From assembly GCF_017939745.1 (NCBI RefSeq), contig NZ_JAGKQQ010000001.1, positions 7,145,299 to 7,209,298 of the forward strand: a DNA stretch of 64,000 bases, in the 5' to 3' direction. A program made the translations under genes and the position numbers. The notes below the pieces were generated by a model. That model was not told where the DNA came from. It saw only the letters and a list, made by a program, of their open reading frames with translations, and searched no databases. Positions 1 through 8,200 of this stretch are shown here, one piece after another; position 1 is the stretch's first letter; each line of letters opens with the position of its first letter. This stretch comes from Gemmata palustris (lineage in GTDB: Bacteria; Planctomycetota; Planctomycetia; Gemmatales; Gemmataceae).

Positions 1-994
1 GTACCAAGCCAACTTGAACGGCCCGACATTGAAGGACAACACCGGCGAACTCGACCCGCTCGAAGCACGGGGGGATTCGGCCAATCAGTGGGCGTTCACC
101 CCGGACGGGCGCCGGGCGATCGTCGCGAGCGGTGACCGGAGCGTGCGCTACTTCGATGTGGAGGGCCGGCGCGACCTCAAGCGGTTCGTGGGGCACACCG
201 CGAGCGTATGGGCGGTCGCGCTCTCTGCGGACGGCAAGTGTGCCGCATCCGGCGGGATGGACGGCACGGCCCGCGTGTGGGATCTGGCGACCGGGCTCGA
301 AATCGCGAAGTTCACCGACCACACGAGTCTCGTGAGTGCGGTCGCGTTTGTACCGAGTGGCAAATGGGTCGTGTCCGGGAGCTTCGACGGTACCGTGGCG
401 TACTGGAAGGTCGCCGACGGCAAAGAGGGCTGGCGCGTGGAGACGCTCGGCCTCGTCACCGCGCTCGCGGTCGATCCGCACGGGAAATTCGTAGCGGTCG
501 CGACCGAGAACGCGCTCGTGTTGCTCGACCTCACCACCGGCGCCGAGTTGAAGCGCTACGGTAAATTCACGTCCCCTCTCTCCGCGGTCGCGATCAGCCC
601 CGACAGTCAGTGGATCGCGGCCGGCAACGACGCGGGCACGGTCCGCGTGTGGCAATTGGGCGAAGAAAAAGCCCGATTCACACTCACCGGGCACGAGGGC
701 GGGGTTCGGAGCGTTGCTGTTAAAGATAGCGGGCGCTGGGTACTTACCGGCGGGGCCGACCGCACATTGCGTCTCTGGGACACGTCCGCCGCGAAGCAAG
801 AGGTTCCTGTGTTCCGCAAGCACGGCGCGAGTGTGACGGGGGCCGCGTTCCTGGGGAACGGCACGCAGACCGTTTCCGGTGACCGCGACCTCGTTGTGTT
901 GCCCTGGAAGATCGACCGGTTCATCGGCGCGGCCCCGGCGCCGATAGTGGAAATGCCCAAAACACCGGACCGGATTCCTTACGCTGAGCCGTAA
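1..994 (+). CDS. WD40-repeat protein, 5' end outside the window
   Basis: The reading frame is already open at the left edge, so the N-terminus is missing. The visible ~330 residues are a run of WD40 units with typical ends such as 'DGTARVWD', 'AGTVRVWQ' and 'DRTLRLWD', which fold as a beta-propeller used for protein-protein contacts. No catalytic motif is visible. Planctomycete WD40 arrays are often the C-terminal part of larger kinase or signalling proteins, so the missing part may carry another domain. The TAA stop is followed by a large palindrome before the convergent next gene. Confidence 0.85.
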   Translation, partial: YQANLNGPTLKDNTGELDPLEARGDSANQWAFTPDGRRAIVASGDRSVRYFDVEGRRDLKRFVGHTASVWAVALSADGKCAASGGMDGTARVWDLATGLEIAKFTDHTSLVSAVAFVPSGKWVVSGSFDGTVAYWKVADGKEGWRVETLGLVTALAVDPHGKFVAVATENALVLLDLTTGAELKRYGKFTSPLSAVAISPDSQWIAAGNDAGTVRVWQLGEEKARFTLTGHEGGVRSVAVKDSGRWVLTGGADRTLRLWDTSAAKQEVPVFRKHGASVTGAAFLGNGTQTVSGDRDLVVLPWKIDRFIGAAPAPIVEMPKTPDRIPYAEP

Positions 995-1013
995 CACCAA
1001 ATCGTGCATTTGC

Positions 1014-1091
1014 CTTCTGTAGTCGGCCTCTGTGAGGCCGGGGTGCCACTGTCCGTGGATATCCCGGCCTCACAGAGGCCGGCTACAGAAG
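1014..1091. repeat. Large imperfect palindrome between convergent genes
   Basis: Two 29-bp arms (1014-1042 and 1063-1091) are inverted copies with one mismatch and a ~20-bp loop. Each arm contains a smaller palindrome, GGCCTCTGTGAGGCC. It sits between the convergent WD40 and CDF genes and could end transcription of both, though neither arm is followed by a clear T-run. A related core (GTAGCCGGCCTCTGT) occurs at 40133, so it belongs to a dispersed repeat family. Confidence 0.75.
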
Positions 1092-1124
1092 ACAATCGAA
1101 ACGAGGCTGTACGAGACGCGACAT

Positions 1125-2075
1125 TCAGGGGACTTGTGGGGTTGTGGGCGGCGGGGGGAGCGGCTCTTCGCCGAGCCGCTGGAGGTACTCCGGCTCCCAC
1201 GACTCCTGCTCGTCCACCGGCTCGACGTGAATGGTTACGGCCACTTCGGGCATCGCGGCTTCGAGCGCGGCTTCGAGTTTCGTCGCGAGGTGGTGCCCCT
1301 CGCGCACGGAAATGTCGCCGTCCACGAGCAAGTGAAACTCGATGAACCGGCGCGCCCCGGACAGGCGCGTGCGGAGCAGGTGGAAGGTCGCGCCTTCGGG
1401 CAGGTTCGCGCGGATCACTTCGCGGATGCGGTCGCGCTCGTCAAGGGGGATCGCGTGGTCCATGAGTCCGTCGAACGACCGGCGGATCAGCCCCCACCCG
1501 GTCCAGGTGATGTGCAACCCCATGATGATCGCGAGCAGCGAATCGAAGAACGTGAGCCCGGTCGCGTAGACGAGCGCCAGCCCCACGAGGACGCCGACGG
1601 AGGTCAACACGTCGGCCATGAGGTGCTGACCGTCGGCTTCCATCACGATGGACTTGTGAACGCGCCCGTAGTGCAGGAGCACCCGTGCGACGACCAGGTT
1701 CACGACCGACGCGACCAGGGCGAGCCCGCTGCCGAGTTCGAGCGCCTGGAGTGGCTCGGGGAAAATTAACCGGCGGACGGCGTACCCCGCGGCGCCGAGG
1801 CCGGCGGCCACGATGAGCACGCCTTCGAGCCCGCTCGAAAGGAACTCGATTTTCTCGTGACCGTAGGTGTGCGTGGGGTCGGCGGGGCGGGAGGCGTACC
1901 ACAGCGCGAAGTACGCGGTGACGGCCGCGAGCAGGTTCACCACCGATTCGAGCGCGTCGGTGAGCAACCCGACGGACCCGGTGAGCGCGTAGGCCGCGCT
2001 CTTCATTCCGATGGTGACAAGGGCGGCGGCGATCGACAAGACTACCGGCCAGCGCAGCCGTGCGAGAGGTTCCAT
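1125..2075 (-). CDS. Cation diffusion facilitator (CDF) family metal exporter
   Basis: The 316-residue protein has about six hydrophobic segments and the CDF metal-site motifs 'LLTDALESVVN' in TM2 and 'HLMADVLTSVGV' in TM5. It ends in a soluble cytoplasmic domain ('RFIEFHLLVDGDISVREGHH') typical of the family dimerisation domain. CDF proteins export divalent metals (Zn, Fe, Mn, Co, Cd) in exchange for protons. The Asn closing the TM2 motif, in place of the second Asp of classic Zn exporters, is common in one CDF subgroup. Metal specificity cannot be read from this. The start at 2075 is the first ATG. Confidence 0.88.
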   Translation of the reverse strand: MEPLARLRWPVVLSIAAALVTIGMKSAAYALTGSVGLLTDALESVVNLLAAVTAYFALWYASRPADPTHTYGHEKIEFLSSGLEGVLIVAAGLGAAGYAVRRLIFPEPLQALELGSGLALVASVVNLVVARVLLHYGRVHKSIVMEADGQHLMADVLTSVGVLVGLALVYATGLTFFDSLLAIIMGLHITWTGWGLIRRSFDGLMDHAIPLDERDRIREVIRANLPEGATFHLLRTRLSGARRFIEFHLLVDGDISVREGHHLATKLEAALEAAMPEVAVTIHVEPVDEQESWEPEYLQRLGEEPLPPPPTTPQVP

Positions 2076-2087
2076 CCGGGCATTGTA

Positions 2088-2161
2088 GGTGAACCCCGGC
2101 CGCGAGGCCGGCGGGTGACGCGCTACGATACTACCGCCGGCCTCGCGGCCGGGGGTTCACC
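2088..2161. repeat. Large GC-rich palindrome
   Basis: Arms 2088-2114 and 2134-2161 are inverted copies differing by one inserted base. Each arm has an internal palindrome, GGCCGCGAGGCC. It lies between the 5' end of the CDF gene and the 3' end of the TPR gene, both on the minus strand, so it could terminate the TPR transcript. The two-level palindrome resembles the one at 1014 in architecture but not in sequence. Confidence 0.75.
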
Positions 2162-2195
2162 GGCCCGCCGACCTTACGACTTGTGACGCGGCCGA

Positions 2196-2963
2196 TTACT
2201 TGCGGCCCGTCAGTTCGCCCACGCGCTTCTCGGCCTGCTTGATGTGCTCGGGGTTCGTGTCGTGTTCGACGACGGCCCGGTACAGGTCGACCGCCTTCGT
2301 GCGCTCGTTCAGTTGGCGGTCGTAGAGCGTCGCGGCGCGGAGCCGGGCGTCGGTGCGCGACCCCTTCACCCACTGGAACGAGCGCTCGTAGTATTTGGCG
2401 GCGCGGTCGTACTGCTTGTACGCGCGGCCCTCGTAAATGTCGGCGAGCTGGTACGCCACGTCCCCGATCTTGTCCGAGTTCGGGTACTTCTCCAGTACCT
2501 CGCGGAGCAGCAGTTCGGACCGGCGCATGTTCAGCACGTAGTCGTCGCCCAGTCCCTTCCCCTTGTACTCCATCGCGGTCTTGTACAGCTCGTTCGCCTC
2601 GCGCACGTTGACGCGGGCCTCGAGTGTGGGGGGCGGAACGTCCTTCACGTCGAGGTTGTACGACGGCTTCCACACGAGGTGGTAGGCCATGAGTTCGCGC
2701 TCGGCCCACGCGAGGCGCTGCTTGTCGCCGGCCTTGGCGTAGTGCTCGTAGAGCGCCTTGAGGCTGCTCTCGTACTCCTTGCGGGCGGCGAGGCACCGCT
2801 CGACGGCCTGCACGTCGTTGGTGGCGGCGGCCGGCGGGAGGTTGTCGCCTGGGGGGAGGGGCCCTTTGCTCGGCTCCGTGAGCGGCTTACTCGGTTGGGC
2901 GCCCACCGTCCACACGACGGTCCCCGCGCTCAGACCGGCCAAGCCCAACAGCAGCATGCGCAT
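2196..2963 (-). CDS. Exported tetratricopeptide-like protein
   Basis: The 255-residue protein starts with a signal-peptide-like segment ('MRMLLLGLAGLSAGTVVW') and so is probably exported. The rest is helical with TPR-like units around residues 125-245 (for example 'KYYERSFQWVKGSRTDARLRAA'), recalling the BamD/YbgF kind of periplasmic scaffold. The ATG at 2963 has a GAGG about 9 bases upstream. It follows the PIN-TRAM gene, from which a terminator hairpin separates it. The partner is unknown. Confidence 0.7.
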   Translation of the reverse strand: MRMLLLGLAGLSAGTVVWTVGAQPSKPLTEPSKGPLPPGDNLPPAAATNDVQAVERCLAARKEYESSLKALYEHYAKAGDKQRLAWAERELMAYHLVWKPSYNLDVKDVPPPTLEARVNVREANELYKTAMEYKGKGLGDDYVLNMRRSELLLREVLEKYPNSDKIGDVAYQLADIYEGRAYKQYDRAAKYYERSFQWVKGSRTDARLRAATLYDRQLNERTKAVDLYRAVVEHDTNPEHIKQAEKRVGELTGRK

Positions 2964-2997
2964 ATCGAAGACCTCTTACGGAATCACAAAACGAAGA

Positions 2998-3020
2998 ACC
3001 CACGGGGGGCGCCCGTGGGT
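2998..3020 (-). terminator. Rho-independent terminator after the PIN-TRAM gene
   Basis: ACCCACGGG and CCCGTGGGT form a 9-bp stem with a short loop. On the minus strand the stem is followed by TTCTTCGTTTTG. It lies about 30 bp past the stop of the minus-strand gene ending at 3049. Confidence 0.7.
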
Positions 3021-3048
3021 CCGTGCCGCCGACCGTTTGAAGGTGGGG

Positions 3049-4200
3049 TCAACTCTTCGTTTCGCCCCCCTTCAAGGGTTCGTGCGGCCCCGACCCGCTC
3101 CGGGAATCGCCCGGCCCGGCCACGTTCGGCGTGTTGCTGCCCCCGGGGTACGGGGTGTGGGAGCCGCTCGCGCGCTGGTCCGGGCGCCCGAAGATCATGC
3201 GCCCGGCCGGCGTCTGGAGCACGCTCGTGACCACGATCGGGATGTCCTGCCCGATGAACGCCCGGCCTTGTTCGATCACGACCATCGTGCCGTCGTCGAG
3301 GTACCCGACGCCCTGGCCGATCTGGTCCCCGGCCTTCACGACCTTCACCTGCATGTACTCGCCGGGGATCGCGACCGTTTTCAGCGCGTTCGCCACCTCG
3401 TTCAGATTGATAACGTCCACGCCCTGGAGCTGCGCGATCTTGTTCAGGTTGAAGTCGTTGGTGACCACGCGGGCGCCGAGCGCCTTAGCGAGAATCACCA
3501 GGCGCTCGTCCACGCGGATGCGCTCGCCGGTCCGCAGCTCGGGCACGTTCCCGTCGTGCATCTGCAGTTCGAGCTTCGGGTTGCTCTGGAGCCGCTTCAA
3601 CACGTCCAGCCCGCGGCGCCCGCGGTTCCGCTTCATCTTGTCCGCGCTGTCCGCGATGGCCTGGAGCTCTTGCAGCACGAACCGCGGCACGATGAGCTTC
3701 GTGTCGATCAATCGAGTATCGCACACGTCGGCGATGCGGCCGTCAATGATTACGCTCGTGTCCAGCACGAGCGGCTTGCCGCCCTTCACCTGTTTGGAAA
3801 ATTCGACATAAGGGATAATGAACCGAAACTCGTCCTTGGTCTGCACAAACGTTGAAATCGTCACATAGCAACACACCACGGTGAGCAGCACCCGGCCGAG
3901 GAGGATGAGGGGCGAGCCCGCGCCGAACGTCGATTCGAGGATCGGCACGAGGGCGATCGAGAACAGGTACCCGAGCAGCATGCCCAGGAGGAGCCCGAAG
4001 TAGAGCGCGGAGATGGTGGTGATCTGCTTTTGCTTCTCGCGCAGGTCGGTGAAGAGCACCGTGCCGCCGATGGCCAGGACGCCGAGCGGGACCAGGACCT
4101 TCTTCAGGGTCTGGTCCGAATCGACCAGGAAACTGAACGCGAGCACGGCCATGCCGACGACGAGGGCGGCGTAGGCGATCCGTATCAGTGAGATCAGCAT
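3049..4200 (-). CDS. Membrane PIN-TRAM domain protein (YacL-like)
   Basis: Of 383 residues, the first ~120 contain four membrane helices (about 7-26, 35-51, 64-86, 97-117). A PIN nuclease domain follows (about 144-265) with the acidic residues of the active site visible: Asp147 in 'LDTSVIIDG', Glu178 in 'QELQ', and the later Asp residues in 'VDERLV' and 'TNDFNL'. A TRAM RNA-binding domain (about 270-335) and a disordered Pro/Gly tail complete it. The architecture matches the widespread YacL family, presumed membrane-bound RNases of unknown substrate. Confidence 0.88.
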   Translation of the reverse strand: MLISLIRIAYAALVVGMAVLAFSFLVDSDQTLKKVLVPLGVLAIGGTVLFTDLREKQKQITTISALYFGLLLGMLLGYLFSIALVPILESTFGAGSPLILLGRVLLTVVCCYVTISTFVQTKDEFRFIIPYVEFSKQVKGGKPLVLDTSVIIDGRIADVCDTRLIDTKLIVPRFVLQELQAIADSADKMKRNRGRRGLDVLKRLQSNPKLELQMHDGNVPELRTGERIRVDERLVILAKALGARVVTNDFNLNKIAQLQGVDVINLNEVANALKTVAIPGEYMQVKVVKAGDQIGQGVGYLDDGTMVVIEQGRAFIGQDIPIVVTSVLQTPAGRMIFGRPDQRASGSHTPYPGGSNTPNVAGPGDSRSGSGPHEPLKGGETKS

Positions 4201-4311
4201 TTGATTCCTCGGGTGTCGGTGAGCGGGGGCCGGTCCGAGAACAATGAGTCGCGGGACCGCGCAGGGTTTCGTCCCACTCTCCGAAAAAATCGCTCACCTC
4301 AACACATGATT

Positions 4312-5532
4312 CTACAGTTCAATGGACGGTAAAAACAGTCGCCGGTATTCCAGTTGGGCGAACCGGTCCGTCATCCCGGCCAGATAGTCGCCCACGACGC
4401 GCTCCAGACAGTCGAGGCGCGTGCGCGCCGCGGTCACCCAGCCCGGGGGCGGCGGCCCGGTGATCGCGTCGGCCCCGGTCCAGCGCCGGAGGTGCTTTTC
4501 CGGGAGCAGTGCGGGGGCGCGCGCGTACTCCGCGAACAGCGACTCCAGGATGCGCTTCCCGTTGGCGGTCATCCGCAGCACGCGGTGGTGCTTGTACACG
4601 CGCGCGCGCAGGAACCGCTCCAGTTCGGCCTTCAGTTTGCGCACCTCGGGCGCGAACCCGACGAGCGGCTGGCGCGCGGCCCGCACGTCGTCAACGGATT
4701 TTACGCCGGCGCTCGCGAGCCGGTTCGCGGTCTCTTCGAGCAGGTCCGTCACCTGCCACGCGAGCAGTTCACGAATCACCGCGACGCGGAGCGGCCCCTC
4801 GGACAGCCCCGGCGTGTGGACCTGCACGCGCTCCGTCGCGCGCGCCCAGAACTCGACGCGGCGCAGTTCGTCGAGCGTGATGAACCCCAGCCCGAGCGCG
4901 TCGTCCGTGTCGTGCGTGTCGTAGGCGATGGAATCGACCACGTCCGCGATCTGCGCTTCGAGTAGCGGTGCCCCGGCCGTGCGGAACTCGGCGCACTCGG
5001 GCGCCTCGCGGCGGCTGCTGTGCTGGACGAACGCCTCGCGCACTTCAAACGACAAATTCAGCCCGGGGAACTGCGGGTAGCGCTCTTCCAGCTCGTCGAC
5101 CCGGCGCAGCCCGAACAGGTTGTGGTCGAACCCGCCGAACGGCTTCAGGCACTCGTCGAGCGCGTCCTCGCCGGCGTGCCCGAACGGGGGGTGGCCGATG
5201 TCGTGCGCGAGCGCGATGGCTTCCGCGAGGTCTTCGTTCAGCCGGAGCCGGCGGGCCACCGTGCGCGCGAGTTGGGTGACCTCGAGCGTGTGCGTGAGCC
5301 GGGTGCGGTGGTGGTCGTTAACACTGGCAACGAGAACCTGCGTTTTGCCGGTCATGCGCCGGAACGCGGTGCAGTGAACGATGCGCTCGCGGTCGCGCTG
5401 GTAGAGCGACCGGAACTCGTGTTCGGGCTCGGCGTGTTTGCGCCCGCGGCTCGCCCGGGAGGGCATCGCGTAGGGTGCGAGCCACCCGTCCTCGAACGCG
5501 AGCCAGGCGTCGGTGGTGATCGGAGCTGCCAT
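4312..5532 (-). CDS. dgt: dGTP triphosphohydrolase-like HD protein
   Basis: The 406-residue protein carries the HD-domain signature of dNTP triphosphohydrolases: His81 in 'RLTHTLEV', His110-Asp111 in 'ALAHDIGHPPFGHAGE', and a later Asp in 'ADVVDSIAYDTHD'. The N-terminal 'FRSLYQRDRERIVHCTAFRR' is also typical. These enzymes cleave dGTP, or several dNTPs, to nucleoside and triphosphate, affecting the dNTP pool and sometimes phage resistance. Length fits the type 2 dGTPase-like group. Exact substrate range is inferred. Confidence 0.88.
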   Translation of the reverse strand: MAAPITTDAWLAFEDGWLAPYAMPSRASRGRKHAEPEHEFRSLYQRDRERIVHCTAFRRMTGKTQVLVASVNDHHRTRLTHTLEVTQLARTVARRLRLNEDLAEAIALAHDIGHPPFGHAGEDALDECLKPFGGFDHNLFGLRRVDELEERYPQFPGLNLSFEVREAFVQHSSRREAPECAEFRTAGAPLLEAQIADVVDSIAYDTHDTDDALGLGFITLDELRRVEFWARATERVQVHTPGLSEGPLRVAVIRELLAWQVTDLLEETANRLASAGVKSVDDVRAARQPLVGFAPEVRKLKAELERFLRARVYKHHRVLRMTANGKRILESLFAEYARAPALLPEKHLRRWTGADAITGPPPPGWVTAARTRLDCLERVVGDYLAGMTDRFAQLEYRRLFLPSIEL

Positions 5533-5646
5533 CGATCCAGAATATCACCGGTGGGCGGCGCTGGCTATCGGTGGGTTCCAATACCGCAAGGGCGCGCGCC
5601 GGGCGGGGCATCCCAACGGCACACGCGGCGCTCCCGGTACGGTCCG

Positions 5647-6894
5647 TCACTCGACGGTCCACAGGATGACCGAATCGGCGTCCTTCACGAAGATGCGGTT
5701 CCCGGTTGCGATCGGGTACGCATACGTCTTGCCGGCGCCCACTTTGTAGCTCGCGATCTTCTTGAACTCCTTGTCGTTCGACTCGAACACGGTCAACTGG
5801 CCGGTCGGCGGTAGGGCGAGTAGCACCGTCCCGGCGTCCACGACGTTCCCGTACCCGCGCCCGCCGGCGAGCGGTTCCGTCCACGCGGTCTTGCCGGTTT
5901 CCGCGCTCACGCAGAACAAACTGTCGGCCGATGTCAGCCCGAACATACTGCCGCCCTTCAACACGGGAGTATTGTACAGCGCCGATTGGTCTTTGTTGCT
6001 CCACGCTTCCTTTGCTGTGTACTCGTCACCCTTCTTTTCGATCTTCAGTGCCCGGGTGCCGCGGTTGGACCCGGAGAAGATCACGGTTTGCCCCTCCACG
6101 ATCGGTGTGGACGAATTGTACCCGCGCCCGCCGGTCACCGGGTAGGCGCTCTTCCACAGCAGTTTCCCTTCGGCCGCGTCGAGCCCGACGACGTTCGCAG
6201 CCGTTTCCGCGATGACCGTTTGGGTTCCGTCCACGGTCATTAGAACCGGCGATGCGTAGGCAGTGCCGTCGCCCGTCCACTTCCATTTTTCCTTACCGCC
6301 GTCCAGTTCGTAGGCCGCGATCCCGCCGCTACTTTCGCCGCCGAACTGGGCGATCACGAGCTTGTTGACAATCACGGGCGAACTGGAGGTGTGGAACCGC
6401 GGCACCCCCTTGGTTTCGACGCGCCAGAGCTTCTTGCCGCTCTCGGCCTCGAGACACGAGAGCGTGCCGTTCACGCCCAGCGTAACGACCTTGCCCTCCG
6501 CCACGGCGGGCGAGCACCGCGGCCCCGGGAACCCGGCGTCGGCGGTCGGCTTGAACGCCGCGTCGTACTTGTCGGCCCACACTTCTTTGCCGGTGCCCGC
6601 GTCCAGGCACCGCGTGATTTCGGCCCCGCCCTCGCGGGTGAACACGAACAGCTTGTCGCCGACGAGCGCGGGCGTCGCGACCCCGTCGCCGACGGTCACT
6701 TTCCACTTCTGGGTGAGTTCCTTGGGCCACGCTTTGGGGGCCTTGAAGTCGGTGGCCCGGCCGTCGCGGTTGGGTCCGCGCCACTGCGGCCAGTCGCCCG
6801 CGCCGAGTGTCGTGAGGCTCGCGAACAAAGCACCGACCGCGAGCGCGGAGGCGAATACGAATTGTCGCCGGGACCGCGTGCGAGTGTGACCCAT
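5647..6894 (-). CDS. Exported PQQ-like beta-propeller protein
   Basis: I chose the ATG at 6894 over the upstream in-frame GTG at 6942 because it begins a signal peptide, 'MGHTRTRSRRQFVFASALAV', with a Tat-like twin-arginine stretch. The mature part opens with 'DWPQWRGPNRDG', the hallmark of planctomycete PQQ-binding-like propeller proteins. It continues with repeated units such as 'GTLSCLEAESGKKLWRVET' and 'NVVGLDAAEGKLLWKS'. It is probably periplasmic and non-enzymatic, or a dehydrogenase relative. No cofactor-binding residues could be assigned. Confidence 0.85.
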   Translation of the reverse strand: MGHTRTRSRRQFVFASALAVGALFASLTTLGAGDWPQWRGPNRDGRATDFKAPKAWPKELTQKWKVTVGDGVATPALVGDKLFVFTREGGAEITRCLDAGTGKEVWADKYDAAFKPTADAGFPGPRCSPAVAEGKVVTLGVNGTLSCLEAESGKKLWRVETKGVPRFHTSSSPVIVNKLVIAQFGGESSGGIAAYELDGGKEKWKWTGDGTAYASPVLMTVDGTQTVIAETAANVVGLDAAEGKLLWKSAYPVTGGRGYNSSTPIVEGQTVIFSGSNRGTRALKIEKKGDEYTAKEAWSNKDQSALYNTPVLKGGSMFGLTSADSLFCVSAETGKTAWTEPLAGGRGYGNVVDAGTVLLALPPTGQLTVFESNDKEFKKIASYKVGAGKTYAYPIATGNRIFVKDADSVILWTVE

Positions 6895-7008
6895 GATTGG
6901 GACTCCGGGGGCGAAATGCGCGGGGAATTGATTCCCGCGCACATCCTAACCCCGGACCGCGGCAATTGGTTCTGAAAATGGTGTGAGACGTGATCGTGCC
7001 TTTTGAAA

Positions 7009-7719
7009 CTACGCCGAGCGCGCTCCAGTTCCGCTCGGTTCGCGGAGAAACCGGAAGCCGTGAAGCCCGAGCTTGGCCAGGCTGAACGCCGTTTGCGCGT
7101 CGGACTGTCGGTGCTTGCCGTGCAGTTCCCAGCCCAGTACCGCGCGCCCGGTGTCATCCCGCTCCAAAGTCGCGCGATCCGGTACCGCTACCACCCAGTC
7201 GATGCCCGTTTGGGCCGGGTACTCGCGGCGCCCATTTTCGTCTTCGACTGTCAATTTGCAATGCGGGCTGTGGGGCTCAAATGACAGGTGAAGAGGGGCC
7301 GAAGGCCCGCCTCGGAACGCCATGCCGTAGATCGTCACCGGCTGTTGGCTGGTGGAAGGGTACACGAACACTTCCTCCGCGAACGTCGCCCCGAGCAAGA
7401 CGTTACTCTTGTAGCCCGGGAGCGTTTCTTGGAGTTCGCGGATGGTCTTCGCGGCCGGATTGGTCGTTCCGATGAGTTTGATTTGAGAATCAAGAACCCG
7501 GGCGAGGCCCATTGACCGCAGGACTTCGTTCACCGTTCGGTAGCCCGCCACCGGGCCTTTCTCGTCCACAAGTGGGGTCGCAATGTAGAGCGACCACCGG
7601 TCCTCGTCGGCGGCCTTGACCCAGCACGACGCATCAACGGCGACGCCCTCCTCTCGGAGCCGGTCCAACAGGCTCATGCCGCCGTCGATCTGCGCGTCTA
7701 CCAGCGCGATTGTATCCAC
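7009..7719 (-). CDS. Unknown protein paired with a HEPN gene
   Basis: I do not recognise this 236-residue soluble protein. It begins 'MDTIALVDAQIDGGMSLLDR' from a GTG start that lies inside the end of the upstream HEPN gene, a 22-bp overlap that implies coupled translation. There is no signal peptide or membrane segment. The pairing with a HEPN protein raises the possibility of a toxin-antitoxin-like or defence-like module, but none of the usual antitoxin folds (MNT, RHH) is evident. Confidence 0.7.
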   Translation of the reverse strand: MDTIALVDAQIDGGMSLLDRLREEGVAVDASCWVKAADEDRWSLYIATPLVDEKGPVAGYRTVNEVLRSMGLARVLDSQIKLIGTTNPAAKTIRELQETLPGYKSNVLLGATFAEEVFVYPSTSQQPVTIYGMAFRGGPSAPLHLSFEPHSPHCKLTVEDENGRREYPAQTGIDWVVAVPDRATLERDDTGRAVLGWELHGKHRQSDAQTAFSLAKLGLHGFRFLREPSGTGARSA

Positions 7720-8126
7720 GGGAACACTCCGTTGGGTGCGTGGGACACGGCCTCGTACAGCGCCCGCGCTTCGGTTTCGGTTCGCTCTTCGTACCGGCTC
7801 GTTTCTTTCCAGTCCTTCACGATGCTCCAGAAACCGTCGAGGGCGGCACTCGCACCGCGCGCCGCACCGAAGTCGGCGTCCAACCCGGCAAGGTTAACGA
7901 GCTTCGCCAAGTCGTGCGTCCAGCAATCGGCGAGCTTCTTGAGGTAGCTCGGGTCGCTGTATATTGCGCCGGACTCGCCGAGGTACTTCAACAGGCACGC
8001 CTTCAGGCCGCACTCGATCGCGTACCCGGCCAAATAATGAGCCGCGGACCACCGCTGCTTGTCGATGAGCGCGGCCGCGTCGTCGAGACGGATTATCGCG
8101 AGCCGTTGGAGTTGTAACCGGTTCAC
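7698..8126 (-). CDS. HEPN-domain protein
   Basis: The 142-residue helical protein contains a HEPN-like core, 'SAAHYLAGYAIECGLKACLL', where HEPN proteins place a helix with conserved small and acidic residues. The canonical Rx4-6H RNase motif of toxic HEPN proteins is not obvious, so it may be a non-nuclease HEPN. It starts at GTG 8126 and overlaps the next gene by 22 bp. HEPN domains occur in toxin-antitoxin, abortive infection and nucleotidyltransferase-associated systems. Confidence 0.7.
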   Translation of the reverse strand: MNRLQLQRLAIIRLDDAAALIDKQRWSAAHYLAGYAIECGLKACLLKYLGESGAIYSDPSYLKKLADCWTHDLAKLVNLAGLDADFGAARGASAALDGFWSIVKDWKETSRYEERTETEARALYEAVSHAPNGVFPWIQSRW

Positions 8127-8200
8127 GAAGATGGATCTCGTCGGGGCGGGGACGATACCAGCAGTTTACCAGATTAGAGGCGTTGGGGCTGAGGTCGCCG

